A DNA stretch of 64,000 bases from Helicobacter sp. 11S02596-1 (lineage in GTDB: Bacteria; Campylobacterota; Campylobacteria; Campylobacterales; Helicobacteraceae). This document shows positions 21,403-32,191 of this stretch, in pieces. The stretch's first letter is position 1. Each line of letters opens with the position of its first letter. The translations under genes and the position numbers were made by a program. The notes under the pieces were generated by a model. The model worked only from the letters and a program-made list of their open reading frames with translations, was not told the DNA's origin and ran no database searches. The stretch covers positions 1 to 64,000 of the forward strand of contig NZ_MLAM01000004.1 of NCBI RefSeq assembly GCF_002272825.1, in the 5' to 3' direction.

Positions 21403-22118
21403 TATTTTTCCTCTGTTCTAAAATTAACTTCAATATTAACAAATTTTCCTTTAGGATAAGGAGGGAATTTCTGATTTTTTAGCGATTTCAACAAACTTTC
21501 GACGCTTTGATTATAATCATCATAAGGCGAATATCGCAGTATTCTATAGCTAAAATCTCCCGTATCTGTAATCGTGAGTAAAACACTCACAGAGGCATTT
21601 TTATAAAAAGATAGCTTCCATTTTGAATACAAAATCTTATAAACTTCGCCAAACCATTGATCATAAAGACCATCAGAAGTATCGGGTTTGGGGTTTTGGG
21701 ACTGGATATCAATCGTTTTGTTTTTGATGGTTTCAAGCTTGGAATTGATGTCTTTCATATCACTTTCAAGCCGTTCAAGAATTTTTTGCCTTTGTTTTTT
21801 AAGCGCTAGGTTTTTGGCAACCTGATCACGATTGTCCGATACAGCTTGATCTGGGCTCACCTTGCTATCGATTGAAGAAAATATATCTTTAATACCCGTT
21901 CCCTCCAAAGGATTGCCACCATCTTCTGTATTTTGACTTTCAGATGATGTATCCAAAATAGCATCAATAGCAATAGATTGCTCTATCTGCGTGTCCGTTT
22001 TGAAAACATATTTGAGGGGATTGGAAAAATCAAAACCAAAAATCAAGAATGCCAAAATAAGAAAATAAAGCAAAAAAGCAAAAAAGCCCGAACAAATGAA
22101 TAAAATTCGTGTATTCAT
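21402..22118 (-). CDS. tolA: TolA-like energy-transducing protein
   Basis: A 238-residue protein with one N-terminal membrane helix (ILFICSGFFAFLLYFLILAFLIFG), a charged central stretch with a predicted coiled coil (QKILERLESDMKDINSKLETIKNK near 110-135), and a C-terminal TolA/TonB-like domain (about 150-235; YKILYSKWKLSFYKNAS and FPPYPKGKFVNIEVNFR). It should span the periplasm and transmit proton-motive force from TolQR to TolB/Pal. It overlaps its neighbours by one base on each side. Identity rests on architecture and position (HP1127). Confidence 0.85.
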   Translation of the reverse strand: MNTRILFICSGFFAFLLYFLILAFLIFGFDFSNPLKYVFKTDTQIEQSIAIDAILDTSSESQNTEDGGNPLEGTGIKDIFSSIDSKVSPDQAVSDNRDQVAKNLALKKQRQKILERLESDMKDINSKLETIKNKTIDIQSQNPKPDTSDGLYDQWFGEVYKILYSKWKLSFYKNASVSVLLTITDTGDFSYRILRYSPYDDYNQSVESLLKSLKNQKFPPYPKGKFVNIEVNFRTEEK

Positions 22119-22519
22119 TAGCCATTCGTAACCAAAGAAACTTTTGAAAACCCTGCTTCCTTGATGCTTTTAAGCAAATAAACAATATTTTCATAAGTCA
22201 AACTTTTATCGGCTCGAATATGGATACTGGTATTTTTATCGTATTTTTTTGCCAAAAGATTGAAGGTATCGGGGAATGAACGATAATCATAAACGCTGTT
22301 ATGGATATAGATTTTCTTTTTTGCATCCATCCTGATTTCGAGAACTTTATCCTGAGAAGCTTTCAAAGTTTTTGAACCCTTGGGAAGCGTAATATTCTCT
22401 TGATAAGTAATTGTTGGCGTGGTAACCATCAAGATAGCTAACAAAACAAGCATAATATCAACCAGAGGGGTGATATTTAATTCGGGCTTCTCATCCCAAT
22501 CAAAATCATTTTCCATCAA
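22118..22519 (-). CDS. tolR: ExbD/TolR-family proton-channel subunit
   Basis: A 133-residue inner-membrane protein with one helix carrying the essential membrane Asp (NITPLVDIMLVLLAILMV, residues about 14-31) and a periplasmic ExbD/TolR domain. Together with the ExbB/TolQ-like partner just upstream it forms the proton-driven motor for TolA. Order in the operon (Q-R-A-B-Pal) supports a Tol rather than TonB role. Confidence 0.92.
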   Translation of the reverse strand: MMENDFDWDEKPELNITPLVDIMLVLLAILMVTTPTITYQENITLPKGSKTLKASQDKVLEIRMDAKKKIYIHNSVYDYRSFPDTFNLLAKKYDKNTSIHIRADKSLTYENIVYLLKSIKEAGFSKVSLVTNG

Positions 22520-22520
22520 A

Positions 22521-23093
22521 TCATTTCTCGGTATTTTTGGAAAGAATCATATCAATCTGCATTTGGATATATACAGACAAATCATAAGCCTTTCGTTTCA
22601 AAATAAGAAAAAAAGAATACGCAGGTATAGCTGTCAATATTCCTGCTGCCGTGGCAATCAAAGCCTTAGAAATGATGGGAGCTATGACATCAAATGAAAT
22701 TTGCCCCCCCATCCCAAGCCTCGCAAAAGCATCCAAAATCTCAACCACGGTCCCAAACAAGCCAATAAAAGGTGCGGTGGAAGAAACAATACTCAAAACA
22801 ACCAAACCCGTTGTGCTTTGCTTCAAAATCTGATTTTTCCAAATATGAAGCATTTCTTTTGAAATATTGGTGCCCGTATCCCCATTGAAATAAAATATGG
22901 GATAATCTGGAAGTCTCTGTTCGTCTTTGATAATCCTATCTAAAGAAATCTTTTCTTTTGCAATAAAAGCACGGATGGAGATAAATTTATAGATAAAAAT
23001 CCACAGGGTCAAAATAAAATACAAAGACAACCAAAATAACACAAATAATGTAACAGGACCGCTCTCATAGAAAAAATTTTGCAACATTGCCAT
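22521..23093 (-). CDS. tolQ: ExbB/TolQ-family proton-channel subunit
   Basis: A 190-residue protein with three hydrophobic helices (about 14-37, 98-120 and 138-160) and the MotA/TolQ/ExbB signature, including LFGTVVEILDAFARLG and SKALIATAAGILTAIPAY. It forms the stator ring of the Tol motor. It begins 3 bases after atpC, so it is probably read through from the ATP synthase genes, as in H. pylori. Confidence 0.92.
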   Translation of the reverse strand: MAMLQNFFYESGPVTLFVLFWLSLYFILTLWIFIYKFISIRAFIAKEKISLDRIIKDEQRLPDYPIFYFNGDTGTNISKEMLHIWKNQILKQSTTGLVVLSIVSSTAPFIGLFGTVVEILDAFARLGMGGQISFDVIAPIISKALIATAAGILTAIPAYSFFLILKRKAYDLSVYIQMQIDMILSKNTEK

Positions 23094-23096
23094 CTC

Positions 23097-23489
23097 TTAT
23101 AACTTACCCTTTGCAGAAGTTTCTATTTTTGAAACAACGCTTGAAATCGCAACCCTATCGGAAGTGGCTTCTTCTAAAAGTTTTTTTGCACTAGAAATCG
23201 CATTGGAAATCTCATTTTCATCTTTACCACCAATGACCACAGCCCCATCTGCTAAAATATCCACCTGAGAAGATGTAACCTCGGCATAGCCCCAGTTGAT
23301 AGCAACAAGATCCCTTTCATTATTGGTTCTTTCGATTTCAATCACCCCGCTTTTGAGCAAAGAAAGCATATCGCTATGCCCCATCAAAACACCAAACTCA
23401 CCTTCTACGCCCGGCAAAGTCACACTTTTGACCCCACCTGAAAATATCTCTCCATAAGGGGTGACTATATTTACAACCAATTCTTCCAT
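23097..23489 (-). CDS. atpC: ATP synthase F1 epsilon subunit
   Basis: A 130-residue central-stalk subunit that regulates ATP hydrolysis. The N-terminal beta-sandwich shows VNIVTPYGEIFSG, VTLPGVEGEFGVLMGHSDML and the GYAEV turn, followed by a helical C-terminal hairpin (about 90-128). It is the last of the ATP synthase genes and lies 9 bases after atpD. Confidence 0.95.
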   Translation of the reverse strand: MEELVVNIVTPYGEIFSGGVKSVTLPGVEGEFGVLMGHSDMLSLLKSGVIEIERTNNERDLVAINWGYAEVTSSQVDILADGAVVIGGKDENEISNAISSAKKLLEEATSDRVAISSVVSKIETSAKGKL

Positions 23490-23498
23490 CGCTTATCC

Positions 23499-24899
<1,401 letters not shown>

Positions 24900-24915
24900 T
24901 TATTTTCTCCTAATT

Positions 24916-25812
24916 TTATTTCATCGCCTCAACGCCGGCATTGATTTCTACCAATTCCGTAGTGATCGCTTCTTGTCTCGCTTTATTATAAGAAACCGTC
25001 AAGCTTTTTACCAATTCTCCAGCATTATTGGTCGCTGTGTCCATTGCTTGCATTCTAGAGCTATGCTCTGCAGCCAAAGAATCAATCAACGCATAATACA
25101 TATTGTATTCGATATATTTTTTAGCCAACTCATCCAAAACAAGGTCTTCTTCATCATCAGGTTCAATCGTAACAGCGCTCGAATTTACATCAAGTGTTTT
25201 AGTATCTATTCCCAAAGGTAGAAGATTTTTTACCTTAAGTTCTTGGGAAATCATATTTTTGAAACCATTATGCACAATCAACACTTCATCAGTCAAACCA
25301 TCAAGATAATCCTGAACGACCTTCATTGCAAAAGCGGCAGCTCGGTCATAATCAGGGAATGAACTCAAGTCTGCAATTTTATCCAAAACTTCAATCTCAT
25401 TAAAAACAAAATAAGCGATTCCTTTTTTGCCTATGCCTCGAAGTCTGACTTTAATGCCTTGACTTTTATATTCATTCATTAGCCTGATGACTTCCTTGAT
25501 GGTCATTGAATTAAAACCGCCACACAAACCCTTATCTGCAGTTACAAAAATAATATCAACTTTTTTAATATCTCTATCTTTTAGATTTAAAAAATATTTG
25601 CTGTTGATGTTTTCTAAACCTCTAATTTTTATTTTTGATAATATATCATTGAAAACCTCATTCAACTTATTGGCAAAAACTTTTGAACGTTTCGCCATTT
25701 CTTCAGCTTTTTTTAGTTTAGAAGTAGAGACCAACTTCATCGCACGAGTTGTTTTCTGAGTATTTTTAACACTGCCAATCTGTTTTCTGATCTCTTTTAA
25801 ATTATTTCCCAT
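24916..25812 (-). CDS. atpG: ATP synthase F1 gamma subunit
   Basis: The 298-residue rotor shaft. It has the N-terminal helix [20 protein letters not shown] (residues 7-26), the [12 protein letters not shown]-type core ([13 protein letters not shown] near 90-102) and a C-terminal helix with [17 protein letters not shown] and [13 protein letters not shown]. It lies between atpA and atpD with 15-16 base gaps. Confidence 0.97.
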   Translation of the reverse strand: MGNNLKEIRKQIGSVKNTQKTTRAMKLVSTSKLKKAEEMAKRSKVFANKLNEVFNDILSKIKIRGLENINSKYFLNLKDRDIKKVDIIFVTADKGLCGGFNSMTIKEVIRLMNEYKSQGIKVRLRGIGKKGIAYFVFNEIEVLDKIADLSSFPDYDRAAAFAMKVVQDYLDGLTDEVLIVHNGFKNMISQELKVKNLLPLGIDTKTLDVNSSAVTIEPDDEEDLVLDELAKKYIEYNMYYALIDSLAAEHSSRMQAMDTATNNAGELVKSLTVSYNKARQEAITTELVEINAGVEAMK

Positions 25813-25827
25813 TGATTTATCCTATTA

Positions 25828-27342
25828 TCAAGCTGTAAAACTTATCTTGAATTCTTCCAATGCTTTCACAAGAATGCTTTCTAGGTCTTTATCCAAAGCT
25901 TTTTTCATTCGGATATCTTCAAAAATTTTGGGATATTTTGCTTCCAAAAACGGATAAAGCTCGCTTTCAAACTTCACAACCCTATTAACAGGAATATCAT
26001 CTAAAAAGCCCTTAGCACCAGCATAAATGATCACAACTTGTTTTTCAATAGGCAAGGGAGAATAAGGGGGTTGCTTGAGAACTTCTACCATTCTTTGCCC
26101 TCTATCGAGTTGCTTCCTGCTGAGCTCATCCAAATCCGAGGCAAATTGTGCAAAAGCTTGCAATTCTCGGTATTGTGCCAAATCTAATCGCAATGTCCCA
26201 GAAACTTGCTTGGTTGCTTTGATCTGAGCAGCCCCACCGACCCTTGAAACTGAAAGCCCTACGTTGATAGCAGGTCTGATACCTGAGAAAAATAAATCTG
26301 TCTCCAAGAAAATCTGTCCATCTGTGATGGAGATGACATTTGTCGGGATATAGGCAGAAACATCGCCTGCTTGGGTCTCGATGATTGGCAAGGCAGTCAG
26401 AGAACCTGCTCCTTTTTCATCACTAACTTTTGCAGCCCTTTCAAGCAGTCTGGAATGGATATAAAAGACATCTCCGGGAAATGCTTCCCTGCCTGGTGGT
26501 CTTCGCAAGATCAAAGACATTTCTCGATAAGCTACAGCGTGTTTGCTCAAATCATCATATATAATCAAAGCGTGTCTTGCATTATCTCTAAAATACTCAC
26601 CAATAGTAACACCCGTATAAGGTGCTAAGAATTGCATAGCTGCAGAGTCTGAAGCAGAGGCATTTACAATCACAGTGTATTCCATCGCCCCATATTCTTC
26701 TAGCTTTCGGACAACCTGGGCGACGGTAGATTCTTTTTGACCGATGGCGACATAAATACAGATAACATCTTGACCTTTTTGGTTGATGATAGTATCGATG
26801 GCGACGGTGGTTTTTCCGGTTTGTCTATCCCCGATGATAAGCTCTCGTTGCCCTCGACCGATAGGCACAAGCGCATCAATTGCCTTGATACCTGTCTGAA
26901 GTGGCTCGTGGACAGATTTTCTATCCATAATGCCGGGAGCTTTTTGCTCAACAAAACGATGTTCAACAGCTTCTATCGCCCCTTTTCCATCAATGGGTTC
27001 GCCCAACGTATTGATAACCCTGCCGACAACCACATCCCCAACGGGGACTTTCATCAATTTGCCCAATCTTTTGACCGATGTGCCTTCTTTGATATTTTTT
27101 CCAGCACCAAGAACAACAACCCCAACACTACCTTCTTCAAGATTTGAAGCAAGACCCCTGTCCCCCGTATCAAATTCAACCATCTCATAGGACATAACGT
27201 TTTTCAAACCATAGACTTTAGCAACACCATCAGCATAAGCAATGACTTTACCTGTCTCGGCTATATTGACATCAATATCAAAACTTTCTATTCTTTCCTT
27301 GATAATTGAACTGATTTCTTCGGGCTTTAACTTTGCTACCAC
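25828..27342 (-). CDS. atpA: ATP synthase F1 alpha subunit
   Basis: The 504-residue regulatory/non-catalytic hexamer subunit. The P-loop [15 protein letters not shown] lies near residues 170-184. Other family motifs include [27 protein letters not shown] near 247-260, the arginine-finger region [15 protein letters not shown] near 361-375, and the [10 protein letters not shown] signature near 405. It follows atpH with a 21-base gap. Confidence 0.98.
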   Translation of the reverse strand: MVAKLKPEEISSIIKERIESFDIDVNIAETGKVIAYADGVAKVYGLKNVMSYEMVEFDTGDRGLASNLEEGSVGVVVLGAGKNIKEGTSVKRLGKLMKVPVGDVVVGRVINTLGEPIDGKGAIEAVEHRFVEQKAPGIMDRKSVHEPLQTGIKAIDALVPIGRGQRELIIGDRQTGKTTVAIDTIINQKGQDVICIYVAIGQKESTVAQVVRKLEEYGAMEYTVIVNASASDSAAMQFLAPYTGVTIGEYFRDNARHALIIYDDLSKHAVAYREMSLILRRPPGREAFPGDVFYIHSRLLERAAKVSDEKGAGSLTALPIIETQAGDVSAYIPTNVISITDGQIFLETDLFFSGIRPAINVGLSVSRVGGAAQIKATKQVSGTLRLDLAQYRELQAFAQFASDLDELSRKQLDRGQRMVEVLKQPPYSPLPIEKQVVIIYAGAKGFLDDIPVNRVVKFESELYPFLEAKYPKIFEDIRMKKALDKDLESILVKALEEFKISFTA

Positions 27343-27363
27343 ACTTTTCTCCTTTTCTTAAAA

Positions 27364-27894
27364 TTAAATTGCTTTCAATACATATGATTTTAATTCATTC
27401 AAAAAATTCTCTCGAGAGAAAGAAATCTCAATGCCTAAATCATCAATAACTAGCTTGATACCCTCTATCGGGTTTTCTACTTGCTTGATCTCAAGACTAA
27501 CTCCAAAACGCCCAGAAAGTGCTTTGGCAATCCGATCGACAACATTTGGGTCAACCTTTTGATTCAAATACAATAAACCAACATAGGACTTACTTTTTTG
27601 ACTCATATAAGCCTGCAATCCCGCATACAAAGAAGGGATAATATCAAACCTATCATTTTCTCCCAAAAGCTTTACAAAATTGATAGTCTTTTCATTGTTT
27701 GAATTAATTAGTTCAAGCAAAAAAGCCTGTTTATGGGATTTTGAAACATAAGGAGAGTGGATAATATCCAAAAATTTTTCATAGCCAAAGACACCCACCA
27801 TCTTTTCTATATCTTTTAAAAAAGCCTCCAAATGATTATCATCAAAGCTTGCTATCAGTGCTTTTGTATATTTTTTGGCAACGATTTCAACCAT
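27364..27894 (-). CDS. atpH: ATP synthase F1 delta subunit
   Basis: A 176-residue peripheral-stalk subunit connecting the b subunits to the alpha/beta head. The N-terminal helical bundle begins VEIVAKKYTKALIASF, the typical OSCP/delta start, and the C-terminus contains EIKQVENPIEGIKLVIDD, matching the conserved G-x-x-x-x-x-D region. It overlaps the atpF stop by one base. Confidence 0.94.
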   Translation of the reverse strand: MVEIVAKKYTKALIASFDDNHLEAFLKDIEKMVGVFGYEKFLDIIHSPYVSKSHKQAFLLELINSNNEKTINFVKLLGENDRFDIIPSLYAGLQAYMSQKSKSYVGLLYLNQKVDPNVVDRIAKALSGRFGVSLEIKQVENPIEGIKLVIDDLGIEISFSRENFLNELKSYVLKAI

Positions 27895-28403
27895 TATGCG
27901 ACCTTTTTATTCAATATATTGATATAATCAGAAGTCTCAAAAGAACCGATTTTGGTTTTAAAAAGCTCTAAAAGTATCTCCTCGACAACTTCTCTTTCCA
28001 TCTTTTTTTGCTCAAAGTCCATCAAAGTCTCATTATTCTTCATAATATTTTCAATATCAATCTTGGATTGCTCATCAATCTTTTGCATCACCAAATAAGC
28101 TTCTTTCTTTGCTGTAGCGACCATATCAGAAGCCTTTTCTTTTGCTTCTTCTAGTCTCCTTAGGGCTTGTTCTTTTGCTTTTTTGGCAGTTTTGAGCTTG
28201 TCTTGAACTTCATCAAGCCTTTTAGAAATCTTTTCCCGCCGAGTGGCAAAAACATTCTTTAATTTGTCTGCCACCAAATACCATAAAATCGCTACAAATA
28301 TCACAAAGTTGATGACACGCTCAACAATATCGGTATCTGAAACATTCACATCTGCTCCAAACAACAAAGAAGCAGGAAGTAATAAAAAAAGGATATATTT
28401 CAC
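27894..28403 (-). CDS. atpF: ATP synthase Fo subunit b
   Basis: A 169-residue peripheral-stalk protein with an N-terminal hydrophobic stretch that may be a cleaved signal (YILFLLLPASLLFGA), a membrane helix (VINFVIFVAILWYLV near 30-44), then a long charged helix (ISKRLDEVQDKLKTAKKAKEQALRRLEE and on). It pairs with the b' subunit encoded immediately upstream. This two-b arrangement is usual in Campylobacterota. Confidence 0.94.
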   Translation of the reverse strand: MKYILFLLLPASLLFGADVNVSDTDIVERVINFVIFVAILWYLVADKLKNVFATRREKISKRLDEVQDKLKTAKKAKEQALRRLEEAKEKASDMVATAKKEAYLVMQKIDEQSKIDIENIMKNNETLMDFEQKKMEREVVEEILLELFKTKIGSFETSDYINILNKKVA

Positions 28404-28412
28404 AGATTCCCC

Positions 28413-28838
28413 CTATATTTGAGATATTTTTAGCTTCAAAGACTCTTGAAAGTCCGGCATTTTTTCCAAAAGCTGACCTTTTAGGTCATTTCTTTGGATC
28501 TGCAACTTGCTTAAAAATTCTTCAAACTTAACAGCAGATTCATTTTTTTTCTTCATTATTTTTGCTTCATAAGCAATCTTTGCTTCACTTGTAGCCTGCT
28601 CTACAATTTGAGCTGATTCCAAACGAGCATTTTCAAGAATCTGTTTGATTTCTTTATCAATCTCAAGCGTTTCTTGGGTGTTATTTTGTATGGATTGCAT
28701 ATCGTGATCGATAGAAGCATTCCGATTGTCCATAAAAGAAATTATAGGTTTGTAAAGCCAAATATTGAGGAGATAAAGTGTAATAATAAATACAACAAAA
28801 ACCAAAAACATCAGATAAGGATTTACGGTTATGGTCAT
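28413..28838 (-). CDS. atpF': ATP synthase Fo subunit b'
   Basis: A 141-residue protein with one N-terminal membrane helix (YLMFLVFVVFIITLYLLNIWL) followed by PIISFMDNRNASID, a motif typical of b/b' subunits, and a long coiled-coil helix. It is the first gene of the ATP synthase group here and lies 9 bases before atpF. Genes for subunits a and c are not in this cluster, as in H. pylori. Confidence 0.93.
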   Translation of the reverse strand: MTITVNPYLMFLVFVVFIITLYLLNIWLYKPIISFMDNRNASIDHDMQSIQNNTQETLEIDKEIKQILENARLESAQIVEQATSEAKIAYEAKIMKKKNESAVKFEEFLSKLQIQRNDLKGQLLEKMPDFQESLKLKISQI

Positions 28839-28910
28839 TCAGACTCCTATTATCGAGATTACAATCGCAGATTTGGGATATTCTATCAAAAATTATCTTA
28901 AAATAAACCT

Positions 28911-29786
28911 CTAATGCAAGGATAATTTTTTAATCAATATATCAATTTTTGACTCATCAGATAGTTCTAGCACCAATCGATTATCTTTAAACGAACTTGA
29001 AATGGAATAATCTTTCAATATGTCTTTGATTTTGGCAATCTTTTGATCAAAATTCGGTGTTTTTGTTGGCTTTAAAGCCCTATCATTTGGCGCAGAATCG
29101 CTTTTTTTGAGCTTTTTGACAAGGAGTTCGGTATCCCTAACAGAGAGCTTTTGCCCCAAAATCGAATCAAGCACAACGCCCTGCTCATCTTCATCTAGCG
29201 TTACAAGAATCTTGGCGTGTCCTTGAGTGATTTTTTCCTCTATCAAAGATTCTTGGATTTTGGATGAGAGGCCCAACAATCTCAATGTATTGGTAATCTG
29301 AACCCGTGATTTTTTGATTTTTTTTGCCAACTCATCGTGAGTGATTTTGTAATCTTCAATCAATTCTTTATAAGAATTTGCCAAATCAATCGGGTTCAAA
29401 TCCTCCCGCTGGATATTTTCAATCAAAGCAACTTCACGCAATTTGGCAGTATCGATATTTACAACGATAGCCCGAATCGTTTTTAACCCCGCAAGCTTAG
29501 ACGCACGAAGCCTCCTCTCGCCAGCTATCAAAACATAATCATTGTTGTTATCCTCATAAACCAAAATTGGCTGCAGTAAGCCGTGTTCGGCTATTGATTG
29601 AGAAAGTTCGCTCACAGAATCTTGCACAAAATGCTTTCTAGGTTGGTAAGGATTTGGCTTGATAATATCGACATCAAGCTCAACGACCAATTCAGAATTA
29701 TCAGAAAGATTGTTTTCATATGCCTGACCAACTTCACTCAATATCGCACCCAAGCCTCTCCCAAGCGCTAAATTCTTTTTTGCCAA
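28911..29786 (-). CDS. parB: Chromosome partitioning protein ParB
   Basis: A 291-residue CTPase/DNA-clamp protein that loads at parS and spreads. Residues 35-130 form the ParB N-terminal domain (IIKPNPYQPRKHF, HGLLQPILV, IAGERRLRASKLAGL). The helix-turn-helix follows (about 140-200, NIQREDLNPIDLANSYKEL then HDELAKKIKKSRVQITNTLRLL) and a C-terminal dimer domain. It lies one base after parA. Confidence 0.96.
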   Translation of the reverse strand: MAKKNLALGRGLGAILSEVGQAYENNLSDNSELVVELDVDIIKPNPYQPRKHFVQDSVSELSQSIAEHGLLQPILVYEDNNNDYVLIAGERRLRASKLAGLKTIRAIVVNIDTAKLREVALIENIQREDLNPIDLANSYKELIEDYKITHDELAKKIKKSRVQITNTLRLLGLSSKIQESLIEEKITQGHAKILVTLDEDEQGVVLDSILGQKLSVRDTELLVKKLKKSDSAPNDRALKPTKTPNFDQKIAKIKDILKDYSISSSFKDNRLVLELSDESKIDILIKKLSLH

Positions 29787-29787
29787 A

Positions 29788-30576
29788 TTATGCCCCCTCT
29801 AATATAGTTTGAGCCAATGTCTGATACGCAATACTCCCGTTTGATTTCACATCATAGAGCAAGACAGGTTTGCCAAAGCTAGGGGATTCTGCAAGCTTGA
29901 CACTGCGCGGAACGATGATATAAGAATTGTCTGTTTTGTCCTTAAAAAGCTTGGCATCAAAATGCTGGGACAAATCGGCAAAAACCTGCTTAGAAAGATT
30001 GTTTTGAGAAGAATACATCGTTGGCAAAAATCCTTTGATTTCTAGTTTGGGATTGATAGAATCCCGAAGAATCTTGATAGTACTGAGCAACTGCGCCAAC
30101 CCCTCTAATGCAAAAAATTCGCACTGGATGGGGATAATCACAGAATCAGCCGCTGAAAGGGCATTGATAGTCAAAGGTCCTAGTGCGGGAGGGGAATCAA
30201 TGATGATAAAATCATACAAATCAAGCACTTCTTGGATTTTCTTTTTGAGGATAAGCTCCCTACCCGCCCCTTTTTTGTTATAAAATTCCTTTTCAATACC
30301 CACCAAACCGATATTAGAAGGCACTAAGTGCATAAAGGGCATTTCCGTCTTTTGGATAATCTGAGAAAGCTTTTTGCTCCCCATCAACACGTGATAAATA
30401 TCAAACTCAATATCATTCCTCCGAAACCCCAAGCTCGTTGTGGCATTTGACTGGGGATCAAAATCAATCAGCAAGACATTTTTTTCTGCCAGTGCCAAAG
30501 AAGCTGCTAGATTGACCGCTGTGGTGGTCTTGCCAACCCCGCCTTTTTGATTTGCAACCGTTATGATCTCACACAT
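29788..30576 (-). CDS. parA: Chromosome partitioning ATPase ParA/Soj
   Basis: A 262-residue Walker ATPase that moves ParB-parS complexes. The deviant Walker A KGGVGKTTTAVNLA lies at residues 10-23, Walker A' LLIDFDPQSNATTSLG near 35-50, and Walker B DFIIIDSPPALGPLT near 115-129. It lies 12 bases after birA and is followed directly by parB. Confidence 0.97.
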   Translation of the reverse strand: MCEIITVANQKGGVGKTTTAVNLAASLALAEKNVLLIDFDPQSNATTSLGFRRNDIEFDIYHVLMGSKKLSQIIQKTEMPFMHLVPSNIGLVGIEKEFYNKKGAGRELILKKKIQEVLDLYDFIIIDSPPALGPLTINALSAADSVIIPIQCEFFALEGLAQLLSTIKILRDSINPKLEIKGFLPTMYSSQNNLSKQVFADLSQHFDAKLFKDKTDNSYIIVPRSVKLAESPSFGKPVLLYDVKSNGSIAYQTLAQTILEGA

Positions 30577-30588
30577 ATTCTGCCCCTA

Positions 30589-31227
30589 TCATCTAAAATT
30601 GTAAATTTTTTCACCATCTAAATAAAGTCCTCCATCCAAAAGCAATTTTGCCCCTTTCAAGCTCAGAACATTATCGCTATTATCGTCATAATGAAATGAA
30701 AAATTAAAATTTTTATGAAATTCTAACGCATACTTACTAAAAATCTGCTTCCATTCAGGAAGATTTTTGATTTTCTCAAAAAAACTTTCCAAAATCCCTT
30801 GTTTGGAAACACTCGCCCCCAAAGAGCCAAATTTTTCTGCATAAATATTCAACCCAATACCACAAACCAAATCAGATTTAGAAGTATTTGCCATAATGCC
30901 CCCGACTTTCAAATCCCCGATATAAAGGTCATTAGGCCATTTTAGCCATACATCAAATCCCATCTGGACTAAAATTTCTTTGAAAATAAATCCAAAAAAA
31001 ATACAAGAACTCTGGATCGGCAGGTCTTGAGGCAGGCTAGAAAGACTCAAGGCAAATGAAAAAGCAAGCGAATCTTGCACCTGCTCCCAGCGATTGCCCC
31101 GACTGCCAATCCCAGCATTCTGCTTGTTTGCGACAATACAAATCGGCGAGGCTAGCTCGTTGGTCCTGATTTTTTCCAAAAGATATTTCTGTGTTGAATC
31201 CAATTCTTCAAAATATTTAATACGCAT
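30589..31227 (-). CDS. birA: Biotin-[acetyl-CoA-carboxylase] ligase, catalytic form
   Basis: Attaches biotin to the carboxylase carrier protein. At 212 residues it lacks the N-terminal DNA-binding repressor domain of E. coli BirA (class I ligase). The biotinyl-AMP loop is a variant GxGRxG (GIGSRGNRWEQ near 38-48), with WPNDLYIGDLKVGGIM near 97-112 containing the catalytic Lys and CGIGLNIY near 121-128. It overlaps the fmt stop by one base. Confidence 0.93.
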   Translation of the reverse strand: MRIKYFEELDSTQKYLLEKIRTNELASPICIVANKQNAGIGSRGNRWEQVQDSLAFSFALSLSSLPQDLPIQSSCIFFGFIFKEILVQMGFDVWLKWPNDLYIGDLKVGGIMANTSKSDLVCGIGLNIYAEKFGSLGASVSKQGILESFFEKIKNLPEWKQIFSKYALEFHKNFNFSFHYDDNSDNVLSLKGAKLLLDGGLYLDGEKIYNFR

Positions 31228-32138
31228 TAGGCTAACACATCCCCGATTTTAAGTCGTTTTCCCTGAATGTAAGTTTTCGCATCCATTTTTTGCTTGCCCG
31301 GGGACTGCAATGCCCCAATACGAAGCGTCCCACGCAAACACCCAACAACAATGCTATCTTTTTGAACCGATAAGATTTCTCCTTTTTGATATTCCTCAGT
31401 TTGGCAAACCAGCTCGATTCCAAACAACTTCAACCCGCTAGGCAAAAAAATCTGTGGCCACGTGCTATATGCCAAAAATTTCAAATAAATCTCTTTGGCA
31501 TTCTCAAAATCGACAAGCCCCTGATTTTTGATGATTTTTTTACAATATGTCGCATCGGCGTGGCGCTGTTTGAGGGGTTGGATAATTTTCAAGTTTTTTA
31601 AAACCTTGATTGCCAATGCCCCACCCATTTCTGCCAATATTGGTAGCAAAGCTTCTAAGCCAAGCGGTTTTTCACGCTCAAACGCACTCACACCCAAAAT
31701 ATCCCCGCTATCAAGCCCCGCTTCCATCGCAATCACACTAACCCCATAAATCTTATCATCATTCAAAATCATTTCGTGGATAGGCGAAGCACCACGATAG
31801 TTCGGAAGCACAGAAGCGTGGATATTCAGGCACTTAGCAGATGCAAGTATCTGCTTGGGCAATATCTTCCCATAAGCAACGACCACAATCGCATCGGGCT
31901 TGAGTTTGGCAATCACGCCAAAACTTTCTTCATCAAGATTTTGCGGTTGAAAAATAGGGATAGGGATATTTTTTTGAATGACATATTCCTTTGTTGCGGG
32001 GCTTTTGAGCTCTTGTTTTCTGCCAAATGGTCTATCGGGCTGGGCAAACAATCCGACAACCTCAAAATGCGAATCTTCTAAGATTTTTTCCAAAATAACT
32101 TGCGCAAAATAAGGCGTTCCCATAAATAAAATTCTCAT
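31227..32138 (-). CDS. fmt: Methionyl-tRNA formyltransferase
   Basis: Formylates Met-tRNAi for initiation. The 303-residue protein shows the N-terminal formyltransferase fold (RILFMGTPYFAQVILE at the start, folate site with catalytic Asn/His/Asp in LNIHASVLPNYRGASPIHE near 104-122 and ETxxxxDxGDI-like MEAGLDSGDIL near 137-147), then a C-terminal tRNA-binding OB domain. It is 54 bases downstream of obgE. Confidence 0.96.
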   Translation of the reverse strand: MRILFMGTPYFAQVILEKILEDSHFEVVGLFAQPDRPFGRKQELKSPATKEYVIQKNIPIPIFQPQNLDEESFGVIAKLKPDAIVVVAYGKILPKQILASAKCLNIHASVLPNYRGASPIHEMILNDDKIYGVSVIAMEAGLDSGDILGVSAFEREKPLGLEALLPILAEMGGALAIKVLKNLKIIQPLKQRHADATYCKKIIKNQGLVDFENAKEIYLKFLAYSTWPQIFLPSGLKLFGIELVCQTEEYQKGEILSVQKDSIVVGCLRGTLRIGALQSPGKQKMDAKTYIQGKRLKIGDVLA

Positions 32139-32191
32139 TCAAAACCCTTTAAAATCTGCATCCAAATCCATCAAATTTATGAATTATTTTG